The notes below the pieces were generated by a model. The model searched no databases. It was not told the origin of the DNA and worked only from the letters and a program-made list of their open reading frames with translations. 64,000 nt of DNA from IMCC26207 sp037141255 (GTDB lineage: Bacteria > Actinomycetota > Acidimicrobiia > Acidimicrobiales > Microtrichaceae), in the NCBI GenBank assembly GCA_037141255.1, contig JBAXCX010000001.1:1-64000 (forward strand), in the 5' to 3' direction. The position numbers were made by a program, and so were the translations under genes. Positions 41,548 to 49,340 of this stretch are shown one piece after another. How positions within the stretch are numbered: the stretch's first letter is position 1; each line of letters opens with the position of its first letter.

Positions 41548-42720
41548 ATGTCAGAAAAAACGCGATCAACTAGACGGCCCCGGTTCGGAGCACTCCTGAT
41601 AGTTCTTCTCTTCGGTGTTCTCGCATCCACCTCACAGGCCAGCCCTGCGGGTGCTAGCAGGCAAACGAAAAGCCAAGACGCCCGCACCGTGCAGATAGAT
41701 CCGGCCGTACTCGCTGAAGCGACTGGTCCTGACGGAGTTCTCGACATCGCGATTCGAGAGATTGACCCCTTTGTGATGTCTGCGCCAAACGGTTGGTCTG
41801 GGTACAGCATCGAGATGTGGGAAGAGGCCGCCGGGACGTTAAAAATTCCCTACAAGTACCATCAGTTTGCCTCGGTTGCTGAACAACTTGATGCGCTGCG
41901 AACACGGAAAGTGGACGCGGCGCTCGGGGCAATCTCGATTACGGCCGCCCGTGAAGCTGAGTTCGATTTTACCGTTCCGATGTATGACTCAGGCTTGCAA
42001 ATCTTGACCACTGCCTCGAGCGGCGGAGCGTGGTCGTTGTTGGGAAAGTTGTTCTCCTCAACCGTGCTGTTTCTGCTGCTCGGCTTAGTTGTCATGCTCG
42101 TCATCGTTGGCCACATTGTCTGGCTAGTTGAGCGGCGACGTAACGAGCACTTTCCGCGTGGTTACGGTCCAGGCGTTTGGGAGGGCATCTGGTGGTCAAT
42201 TGTGACCATGTCCACCGTGGGTTACGGCGACAGAACCGTCACCACGCGAGCTGGCCGCATCGTTGCCATGTGCTGGATGCTCATTGGCTTAGTCCTCGTT
42301 GCTCAATTCACCGCAATCATCACCTCGACGCTGACGGTGAACCGTTTGGAAGCCGAGGTGAACAACGTGGGTGACCTGAACGGAAAGAAGGTCGTCACCG
42401 TGGCAAATACCTCCTCCGTTCAGTTTCTCGACAGCATCGGGATTCTTCCCATCGAAGTCAACGATACGGACGCTGCCTTTAAACAGATCGAATCGGGTAG
42501 GGCCTCGGCTTTTGTCTTCGACGCTCCGGTGCTGCGGAGCCATCTTGCGAAGAGCGGAAATGACTCGCTTCACATCGTTGGACCAGTCTTTCAACAGCAG
42601 GGCTATGGAATGGCGTTCCCTTCGCTGTCACCGATTATTACGCCTATCGACCTTGAGTTCCTCAAGCAGCGAGAAGATGGCTTTTCGGCAGATCTCAGCC
42701 GCAAGTACATGGGTAACTAA
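41548..42720 (+). CDS. Prokaryotic ionotropic glutamate receptor-like potassium channel (GluR0 type)
   Basis: 390 residues from the ATG at 41548, which has AAGG seven bases upstream. A signal peptide (GALLIVLLFGVLASTSQASPAG) precedes the first ligand-binding lobe (DIAIREIDPFVMSAPNGWSGYS). Next come one membrane helix (TVLFLLLGLVVMLVIVGHIV), a pore loop with the potassium selectivity filter STVGYGDRT, and a second helix (MCWMLIGLVLVAQFTAIITS). The second lobe (DLNGKKVVTVANTSSVQFLD) completes a periplasmic-binding-protein fold split by the channel, as in GluR0. It should be a ligand-gated channel in the cytoplasmic membrane opened by an extracellular amino acid or similar molecule. Confidence 0.92.
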   Translation: MSEKTRSTRRPRFGALLIVLLFGVLASTSQASPAGASRQTKSQDARTVQIDPAVLAEATGPDGVLDIAIREIDPFVMSAPNGWSGYSIEMWEEAAGTLKIPYKYHQFASVAEQLDALRTRKVDAALGAISITAAREAEFDFTVPMYDSGLQILTTASSGGAWSLLGKLFSSTVLFLLLGLVVMLVIVGHIVWLVERRRNEHFPRGYGPGVWEGIWWSIVTMSTVGYGDRTVTTRAGRIVAMCWMLIGLVLVAQFTAIITSTLTVNRLEAEVNNVGDLNGKKVVTVANTSSVQFLDSIGILPIEVNDTDAAFKQIESGRASAFVFDAPVLRSHLAKSGNDSLHIVGPVFQQQGYGMAFPSLSPIITPIDLEFLKQREDGFSADLSRKYMGN

Positions 42721-42789
42721 GGGCAGCTAGCCCTGCTGCCAAAGCCAAAACTGGAACGCGTTCTACTGAGTCGATCTAGAGTGCAGGCC

Positions 42790-43662
42790 ATGGGCATGCC
42801 TAGCGATATTGCAATCATCGACACCATGATCGGCTTTCCAAGCACTGACAGACGAGAGGTGTACAAGTTCCTGGCACCTTCCCTGCGCGATGCGGAGTCA
42901 AAAGAAGACTTCAAGATGCCGGCGCAGTACATGTTCAAAGACATACCCAGCGAGATTGAAGACGGAGTAGATGCTGTGGCGGTCACTTTGGACAATATGG
43001 ATCGATACGGAGTTGCCCAAGGTCTGATCAACGTAGGAAACGAGACGCGAGATGAGCCTCGTCGAGCAATCACTGCTCACCCCGACCGCTTCTTAGGCCT
43101 AGTAGATGTCGATCCCAGACAGGGCATGGATGCCGTCAGAAAGATCCGTAAATACCACGATGAGTTCGGCATCGTGGCCGTTTCAAGCTTTCCTTCGGGC
43201 TGCGAAACTGCAATCAATGCAGCGGCCTACTACCCCGTGTATGCCACCTGTGCCGAACTTGGCCTGCCAATCTTTTTGACTGCTGGGGTGCCCGGGCCTC
43301 GAGTCCCGCTTGGGCCGCAACGCGTGGAGTACCTAGACGAGATTTGCTGGTTCTTTCCGGAGCTCACCGTGGTGATGCGTCACGGGGCAGACCCGTGGAC
43401 TGAACTGGCAGTCAAGCTGATGTTGAAATGGCCAAATTTGTACTATTCGACCTCTGCCTTTGCGCCCAAGCATTACCCCAAGACCATCATCGACTATGCG
43501 AACACTCGCGGTGCGGACAAGGTGCTCTACGCCGGCTACTTCCCCGCTGGGCTCACGTATGAGCGGATCATGGCCGAGATGCCCACGATCGGCCTGAAGG
43601 ACGAAGTCTGGCCGAAATTCCTGCGCGATAACGCTGCAAGAATTCTTGGCCTAGCGAGTTAA
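42790..43662 (+). CDS. Amidohydrolase family protein (TIM-barrel)
   Basis: 290 residues from the ATG at 42790; GTG at 42781 and ATG at 42796 are also possible, the last having AGG eight bases upstream. The sequence IAIIDTMIGFPS, HPDRFLGLVDVDPRQGMDAVRKI and VVMRHGADPW match the amidohydrolase-2 group of decarboxylases and hydrolases, but the N-terminal HxH metal motif is missing (DTMIGF instead), so metal binding may differ. YAGYFPAGLTYERI near the end replaces the usual SDYP motif. Substrate unknown. Confidence 0.85.
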   Translation: MGMPSDIAIIDTMIGFPSTDRREVYKFLAPSLRDAESKEDFKMPAQYMFKDIPSEIEDGVDAVAVTLDNMDRYGVAQGLINVGNETRDEPRRAITAHPDRFLGLVDVDPRQGMDAVRKIRKYHDEFGIVAVSSFPSGCETAINAAAYYPVYATCAELGLPIFLTAGVPGPRVPLGPQRVEYLDEICWFFPELTVVMRHGADPWTELAVKLMLKWPNLYYSTSAFAPKHYPKTIIDYANTRGADKVLYAGYFPAGLTYERIMAEMPTIGLKDEVWPKFLRDNAARILGLAS

Positions 43663-43748
43663 TAGGCAGTTCTGGAAAGCCAAACCGCTGATCTGAGTCG
43701 ATTTGCCCAGAATCTACAGGTGAGGCCAGAACCAGCCGATACCTCGGT

Positions 43749-45110
43749 ATGTTCTCGGTTCCTTTTGGTTCATCTCGAATCCGCTCTGCAAGGCTCGCCG
43801 TGTCGGCGACCATGGTGCTCCTCAGCGCATGTGGAGTAGCGGCGCCTCCCGTAAGCGAGCCCGGCCCAGCCCCCACGGTAACGACTTCTACCACCACCAT
43901 CCCGCTGGCCGCGCAGCCTGGCCCAATTGACGCCTCAACGGCGTGTCACCCAATCAGCGTGGCAGCAGCCTCGGTACCGCTTGTTGGTGTCAACTCAATC
44001 ACCCCTCAACAAGCTGCTGCTGAGGCGAGCACCGCGTTCACCTACGCACTCATTGACCCGACTGTTCTTGGCGGACCCGGATCAGTACCCGTAGTGGTGA
44101 CCTCGCTCGATTCCAACGGTCGACCAGAAATCCAGCAGGTGAACTTCGCAAGCCTCAATCAAGCACGCACCGAGGTGGCCGCCATTGCTACCGAGAACAT
44201 TTCCCAAGGCCTTCAAGTTCTGTCAGTCGAAACAGAATCTGAACTGCACTCGGTGGGTTCACCGGTTACCAATGACCCGTTCCGGCCCTCGCAATGGGCG
44301 CTCGCACAATTCAACTTTGAGGGAGTCTGGGCCAACACCACGGGAACGGGCGTTTGCGTTGCAGTGGTTGACAGCGGCATAGCGCTCAATCACCCAGACC
44401 TAGCCGGAAAGGTCGTTCGTTCTGCTGACTTCACGGGGGAAGGAACCAATGTCTACGGGGATCACGCAACACACGTGGCAGGAATAATCGCAGCACTGCC
44501 CAACAATGGTCAGGGAACAGTTGGTGCAGCACCTGGAGTCAGCTTGCTCAACGCCAAAGCTCTGACCTCTGCACGTGGCGAAGGAACAACAACTGAAGTT
44601 GCCAATGCAATCATTTGGGCGGTAGACGAGGGCGCAAGGGTGATCAACACCTCGATCGGCGGCAGTTCGGGGTCATCTGCACTGCAGCAGGCAATCAACT
44701 ACGCGCAGAGTCACGATGTTGTGCTCGTGGCCTCGGGTGGCAACGATGGCCTCAACGGCAATCCTGCAAGTTGGCCAGCCGCATATGACTGGCCGATTGC
44801 TGCGGCCTCGGTGACCGATACTGGCGTGCGCTCATCGTTCTCGACCGAAGGCAGCTACATCGACGTTGCAGCCCCTGGCAGTTCGATCTTGTCGACAATC
44901 ACTTCGAACCGCTACGCATACATGTCGGGTACCTCGATGGCGGCACCACATGTGACGGCCTTAGCGGCTCTGGCCCGAGCGGCACATCCAACCGAGTCTG
45001 CTACGCAGATCCGGTCTCGAATCATAGACACTGCAACCGATACGGGCGCCGCTGGCTGGGATTCAAGCTATGGCTCGGGAGTGATTAACCCACCTGCAGC
45101 AGTGGGCTAA
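43749..45110 (+). CDS. Subtilisin-like serine protease (S8), predicted lipoprotein
   Basis: 453 residues. The signal peptide ends in a lipobox-like LLSACG, so the protease is probably lipid-anchored outside the membrane. The catalytic Asp is in AVVDSGIALNHPDL, His in YGDHATHVAGII and Ser in MSGTSMAAPHVTALAAL. A propeptide-like region of about 140 residues precedes the domain. It sits 54 bp before a WXG-domain gene on the same strand. Mycosins, the proteases of type VII secretion, are also S8 enzymes, but this one lacks their C-terminal membrane helix. Confidence 0.93.
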   Translation: MFSVPFGSSRIRSARLAVSATMVLLSACGVAAPPVSEPGPAPTVTTSTTTIPLAAQPGPIDASTACHPISVAAASVPLVGVNSITPQQAAAEASTAFTYALIDPTVLGGPGSVPVVVTSLDSNGRPEIQQVNFASLNQARTEVAAIATENISQGLQVLSVETESELHSVGSPVTNDPFRPSQWALAQFNFEGVWANTTGTGVCVAVVDSGIALNHPDLAGKVVRSADFTGEGTNVYGDHATHVAGIIAALPNNGQGTVGAAPGVSLLNAKALTSARGEGTTTEVANAIIWAVDEGARVINTSIGGSSGSSALQQAINYAQSHDVVLVASGGNDGLNGNPASWPAAYDWPIAAASVTDTGVRSSFSTEGSYIDVAAPGSSILSTITSNRYAYMSGTSMAAPHVTALAALARAAHPTESATQIRSRIIDTATDTGAAGWDSSYGSGVINPPAAVG

Positions 45111-45164
45111 GCGGGCTCCACTCCCCGCTGACTGGAGGCTCAGTGACTTCTAGCCTGCCCTGAC

Positions 45165-46499
45165 ATGTCACGAATTGGCGCCGATCCTGTTGCACTCCGC
45201 CAGCTTGGCTCCACGCTCAGCAAGCTTGCCAATCATGTCGACCACAGCGCGGCAAGCTTGGAACGCCAAGTGCGAGGCAGCAGTTGGCGTGGCCAAGATG
45301 CCAGAGACTTTCTCCGAGAATGGCATCAGCGACATCGACCTTCGCTGCAAGCCATATCGGGTGCTTGCTTGCAGGGTTCTACGCAGCTGAAGCGCCAGGC
45401 TGAGCAACAAGAGCAGGCCTCTGATGGAGCATCCTCAGCGCTGCTTGCCAACCCGTTAGCAGCGCAGCAAACCCCTGCCCGACTCCCTGCGCCATTCCCC
45501 AAATCAGAGCTGCGCCTGCTCTCGGGCATGCAGATAACTGCGGGCGCACTTGTAGTTGGCGTGACGCAAAATCTGACCATTCAGCACCTGTCAGACAAAC
45601 AGCTGCGCGTCACGAGCGCCGAACGCAATCAAGCGGGTCTCGCTGCCACTGCTGGGGCCTCGGTCTCGCTCGGCACACAAAACATTTCCCTCGGAGCCAA
45701 TCTCCGTGGGCAGATTGCGGTCGCTCAGCTGACTCGTCGCGAGTACACGACCACGCAGAACAACCTGCTGCCGACAATTGCGCTTATCGAAGCCGAGGCT
45801 GCTCTTGGGCGCGCTGTCACTGCTAGCGCTGGTATGCCCGGATTGGGAATAGGTTCATGGTTCCTCACTCAGATTGCACCCATGGCCTCTCGCACCGAAA
45901 CGCTCACCGAACTCAACCTGAGTGCTCAGGGTTCGGCTTCTTTGGCCTCTGCTCTTGGTATTCAGGCTGTAGCTCGCGGCGGAGGGAGCTTTCGTTTTGG
46001 ACAGGGACACAACTCTCAGGTTCTTGAACTTGAGGGAAGTTCTGCCTCGCTGCTTTCCGGGCAGTTGCTTCAGCGAATTCGATTTGCCTCGGTCGGGGAT
46101 GCCGGCACAGAGGTGCACCTGTCTCGTGTTCGCATTGAAATTCCAGAGCGTTCGACCCCCAATCGCCCAACACAAGGAGCAGACCTGATTCTGAGCACAA
46201 CTACCACCGATGGCCATCACGAGCATCGCTCAGTCACCAACATGGAGTTGTCGGAATCGGCCAAGATGGAAAGCGTCGAGGGGGTCACCCGCGCCCTGAG
46301 GTTCCTTGAGCAGGGTGAGCTTGGCCAAGCGGTGCATTCGCTCTCTGGCCTTGACCTGCCCGTCGCTGACTCTCTCACCCGCTCAGGCGAATTCTCGGTC
46401 AGCGAGCACACGGGAATTCTGGGTGCCACCCTCGGCGCCGGAGTTGGACTCGGCATCTCAACCGATGGAGGCATGCAGCAACTCAGATTGGTCAGCTGA
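45165..46499 (+). CDS. WXG100-like N-terminal domain protein with long Ser/Ala/Gly-rich body
   Basis: 444 residues, no signal peptide. The first 95 residues are helical with SSWRGQDARDFLREW, a WxG turn as in WXG100 proteins exported by type VII secretion. The rest (GASVSLGTQNISLGANLRGQ, LNLSAQGSASLASALG, GTEVHLSRVRIEIPE) is rich in beta-type segments and has no recognisable toxin domain. It follows an S8 protease, which suggests a functional pair at the cell envelope. It could be an adhesin- or toxin-like secreted protein; no immunity gene is seen. Confidence 0.8.
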   Translation: MSRIGADPVALRQLGSTLSKLANHVDHSAASLERQVRGSSWRGQDARDFLREWHQRHRPSLQAISGACLQGSTQLKRQAEQQEQASDGASSALLANPLAAQQTPARLPAPFPKSELRLLSGMQITAGALVVGVTQNLTIQHLSDKQLRVTSAERNQAGLAATAGASVSLGTQNISLGANLRGQIAVAQLTRREYTTTQNNLLPTIALIEAEAALGRAVTASAGMPGLGIGSWFLTQIAPMASRTETLTELNLSAQGSASLASALGIQAVARGGGSFRFGQGHNSQVLELEGSSASLLSGQLLQRIRFASVGDAGTEVHLSRVRIEIPERSTPNRPTQGADLILSTTTTDGHHEHRSVTNMELSESAKMESVEGVTRALRFLEQGELGQAVHSLSGLDLPVADSLTRSGEFSVSEHTGILGATLGAGVGLGISTDGGMQQLRLVS

Positions 46500-46504
46500 T
46501 GCTT

Positions 46505-47110
46505 TCAGGCAAGCAGAAGGTGACTCGCCATTTCGAGTTTGGGCATCACTGAGGAATCTGGCTCTACCCCAGAAATCCAGCTCACTAGGGCCGCAAGCCA
46601 AACATCGCTCAGAAGGTCGATTCGCATGAGCTCACTCTCACGGTCCGCAACGGTTTCGATCCCATCAGCCCCCAATGCGTCGCTAATGATGCGACGCATG
46701 AGCACCCGCGTCTCGGCAACGGCCGTTGCGATCTCTTGGTTACCGGAAACCAGCGCCCGAATCATCGCAATGGTGATTTGCGGTTGCCGCCGAAGGGCAG
46801 AATTTGATCTTCTCAGCACGTCGATGACCCGCTGTATCGGATCAGTTCCCTCTGCGGGACGCACTGCGAGTCGATCAGCGAGTACTTCAATATCGGCGAT
46901 CATGACCGAGACCAGCAGGTACTCTTTGGATGGGAAATATCGGTACAAGGTTCCGAGAGCTACCTCTGCGCGCTGTGCTACCTCGCGCATCTGAACTGCA
47001 TCCCAGCCGCCTTCCAAGGCAAGTTGAGAGGTCACCTCGAGCATCCTCGTCAACCGGGCGTTTTGCGACTGAGTCAAACTCGTTGCGTTTGTTGACACCC
47101 GTTTCCTCAT
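46505..47110 (-). CDS. kstR: KstR-like TetR family repressor
   Basis: 201 residues. The DNA-binding part EGGWDAVQMREVAQRAEVAL followed by GTLYRYFPSKEYLLVSVM is very close to that of KstR, the repressor of cholesterol catabolism in actinobacteria. KstR binds AACnnGTTCTAGTT-type sites. One such site (47141-47154) lies 31 bp upstream of this start, as expected for autoregulation. Three more sites in the window precede lipid and degradation genes. The inducer for KstR is a sterol-CoA intermediate; here it is likely an acyl-CoA of similar size, but that is inference. Confidence 0.85.
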   Translation of the reverse strand: MRKRVSTNATSLTQSQNARLTRMLEVTSQLALEGGWDAVQMREVAQRAEVALGTLYRYFPSKEYLLVSVMIADIEVLADRLAVRPAEGTDPIQRVIDVLRRSNSALRRQPQITIAMIRALVSGNQEIATAVAETRVLMRRIISDALGADGIETVADRESELMRIDLLSDVWLAALVSWISGVEPDSSVMPKLEMASHLLLA

Positions 47111-47140
47111 CCCATATCGACTAGGGAGAGAGCTTACGAG

Positions 47141-47154
47141 AACCTGTTCCAGTT
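47141..47154. promoter_or_regulatory. KstR-type operator, site 3 (AACCTGTTCCAGTT), autoregulatory
   Basis: Matches AACNNGTTCYWGTT and lies in the 65-bp gap upstream of the KstR-like gene on the minus strand, 31 bp before its ATG. On the minus strand it reads AACTGGAACAGGTT, nearly palindromic. Confidence 0.65.
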
Positions 47155-47175
47155 TTGGTGCCGAAAATGTTGAGC

Positions 47176-48501
47176 CTACAGATCCCGTCCGTCAAGGTTC
47201 TCGATCGGCCAAGCAATGAGTTCTCCAGCCATTCGCTCGAGATCTTCGGTTGCATCAACATCCACGGGGACCTCATCGATGCGCACATGCTCTGTTGCTA
47301 ACTGAGCAGCCAGCAACTCAATGTGCGCCGCCGAGCTTGCGAGCTGCCCCTCAAGACCCCAAAGTTGCAGAGCAACAGGCTGCTGTAGCTCTTCTGCTAA
47401 TTCGAGTAGTTCTGCAGTGGTGTCGTCGAGGCCTTCGATACCACCAATCTGATCGCTCACTGCAAAGTAGGGACGGCCCTCAAGGCTGCAGACTAAAGCA
47501 GCAGCCGCTGCAAAACCTGGGGTGAATTTGGCAGGAATGCAGAGGTTGCCGGGAAATGAGGTGGGGAAGCTTCGGGCAAGCCAGAACCCTGCTGCACCAG
47601 GGTCTGCAATCAGGGTCCCCTGTTCGGGAAGCATGCCAGCTAGGTGCAGAGCAGCTCGAGGCGGCGTCAAAGGAACAGTCTCGGACTCATACATCTCTGT
47701 GATTACCCCACGGAGTTGCTCATACATCGCTGCCCTCAGAGGCATCTCTTGGGAAGCAGTCCACCCGGTGCTCAGCGCATGGAGTTGAGTAGGGGGAACC
47801 TCTTGGGTTACAAGACCGTCAAGAAGTTTCGCAGGCGTTTCATCAGGGTCGACGCCACTCAGAATGACAATCTCTGCTTGATCAAGGCCCGTGCACTCGG
47901 CGTCTCGTTGTTGCAAGCCGAGAGTTCCAAAATGAAAGGGGCTGTCCCACCGCTCCACTCCCTTTGCCCCCCAACTCGTCACGATGCCGCAGCTAGCGGT
48001 TCGAGCGAAGGCTCGAACCCCAGCGAGGCCATTGGAGCGAACGAGTCCAGGGCCAACAAGCATCACGATGTTCAAGCTGGCCAATGATGGGTCGAGGGTG
48101 ATGACCGGAACGCGCTCCACTTGGCGAGTAGGAGCCAAATCTTCGGGGACTGTTTCGGTGAGATCGAGATCTAGGTGTAGTGCGAGTGTGCCGGGAAGGA
48201 CTATTCCCGGTGGGTCAACCAGGGCATCGAGAAACTCGACCGCAGTGGTCACTGTTTGAAGTGGAGCGAGTCCACCCGGGCTAGAGGAGAGGTGAAGGAT
48301 GGGGCCCTCAAGCAGAGCTGCGCCGAGCCGGCCACTGCCATCGTGGTGGCCCAGTCGACCGTCCGCATCGGCTAGTAGCACGGCAAGGTCGGGGTTCTGC
48401 ACGGGGATCTGTTGCAAGTTGCCGAGCGGGAGTCCGTAGATGCGACTCACGCCGAGCGAACGCAGGCGCTCTTCAACAACATCGGCAATGGTGCGCTTCA
48501 T
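47176..48501 (-). CDS. Thiamine-pyrophosphate-enzyme-like protein, shortened
   Basis: 441 residues against about 550 for acetolactate-synthase-type enzymes. The N-terminus (VVEERLRSLGVSRIYGLPLG) and the C-terminal region (GTLIADPGAAGFWLARSFPT, FTPGFAAAAALVCSLEGRP, FAVSDQIGGIEGLDDTTAELL) fit this family, but the PYR domain segment with the catalytic Glu is largely missing and the TPP motif GDG...N reads SDQIGG. It is probably not a normal TPP enzyme. The ATG overlaps the DUF3097 stop (ATGA), placing it last in the methyltransferase operon. Confidence 0.8.
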   Translation of the reverse strand: MKRTIADVVEERLRSLGVSRIYGLPLGNLQQIPVQNPDLAVLLADADGRLGHHDGSGRLGAALLEGPILHLSSSPGGLAPLQTVTTAVEFLDALVDPPGIVLPGTLALHLDLDLTETVPEDLAPTRQVERVPVITLDPSLASLNIVMLVGPGLVRSNGLAGVRAFARTASCGIVTSWGAKGVERWDSPFHFGTLGLQQRDAECTGLDQAEIVILSGVDPDETPAKLLDGLVTQEVPPTQLHALSTGWTASQEMPLRAAMYEQLRGVITEMYESETVPLTPPRAALHLAGMLPEQGTLIADPGAAGFWLARSFPTSFPGNLCIPAKFTPGFAAAAALVCSLEGRPYFAVSDQIGGIEGLDDTTAELLELAEELQQPVALQLWGLEGQLASSAAHIELLAAQLATEHVRIDEVPVDVDATEDLERMAGELIAWPIENLDGRDL

Positions 48502-49340
48502 GGGGAGTCGTCAGTGGGTGGGGCGAGCATATCGAGGGCCTGTTCCACAGCACCGACCAACTCTGGTTCCAAGTCGGCAAATGAGTTCACCGCAGACAGC
48601 AACCGCTTCCAGCCATCAGTAGTTGATCCCCAGCCCAAGCGTCTACAGATGCCGGCTTTCCACTCTTCACCCTTTGGCACCTCGGGCCAGGAGTCAATCC
48701 CCATCGATCGGGGACGAACGCATTGCCAAATATCAACAAAGGGGTGACCAACGATGAGTACGTTGGGATCATGGATCTGCTGCGTCAGGCGGGTTTCCTT
48801 TGACCCAGGAATTAGGTGATCAACCAGAATCGCCAACCGTCGATCTGCTTGAGGGGCAAACTCTTGAACCACCGCAACGAGGTCATCAATGCCGCGCATG
48901 GGCTCAACCACGATGCCCGACTCTCGCAACTCATCACCCCAGACTCGCTCAATGAAACGAGCATCATGGTCACCCTCGACCCAGAGCCGACTTGGCTGAG
49001 CAACCCGCGCCACCTGCTCGGCAGCTACCACTCCCCCGGCTGCTGACCGCCGTGTTTCGCCCTCGGCAGGAGTCGCCGGCCGGCCTGGGCGCACCAGCGT
49101 GACGGTCTCTCCGTTGTGAGCGAATGATCCGGGGTGATTCTCGAACGTGTGCCGGCCGCCGGAGCGGTCTTTGATGACCACGAGTTGATCCGTGAACTTC
49201 AGCAACCTGCCGCGAATCGAGGTGGAGCGATGCACCAGCATCAGATCAGGTGCGGCCGGGAGCTGCCGGTAGCTCTGGGCGAGCCGTTTGGCTCCGGCAA
49301 TACCACCAACGCTGCGATCGGCAAGGATGTCGTCAACCAT
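48498..49340 (-). CDS. DUF3097 family protein
   Basis: 280 residues from the ATG at 49340 (MVDDILADRSVGGIAG), overlapping the methyltransferase stop by 8 bp. The open frame to 49604 lies inside that gene and is a shadow. Characteristic segments are LLKFTDQLVVIKDRSGGRHTF, LWVEGDHDARFIERVWGDEL and LVDHLIPGSKETRL, the latter two resembling a Toprim-like fold with acidic residues. DUF3097 is a conserved actinobacterial family without known function. Coupling to a DNA methyltransferase suggests a DNA-related role (inference). Confidence 0.9.
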   Translation of the reverse strand: MVDDILADRSVGGIAGAKRLAQSYRQLPAAPDLMLVHRSTSIRGRLLKFTDQLVVIKDRSGGRHTFENHPGSFAHNGETVTLVRPGRPATPAEGETRRSAAGGVVAAEQVARVAQPSRLWVEGDHDARFIERVWGDELRESGIVVEPMRGIDDLVAVVQEFAPQADRRLAILVDHLIPGSKETRLTQQIHDPNVLIVGHPFVDIWQCVRPRSMGIDSWPEVPKGEEWKAGICRRLGWGSTTDGWKRLLSAVNSFADLEPELVGAVEQALDMLAPPTDDSP

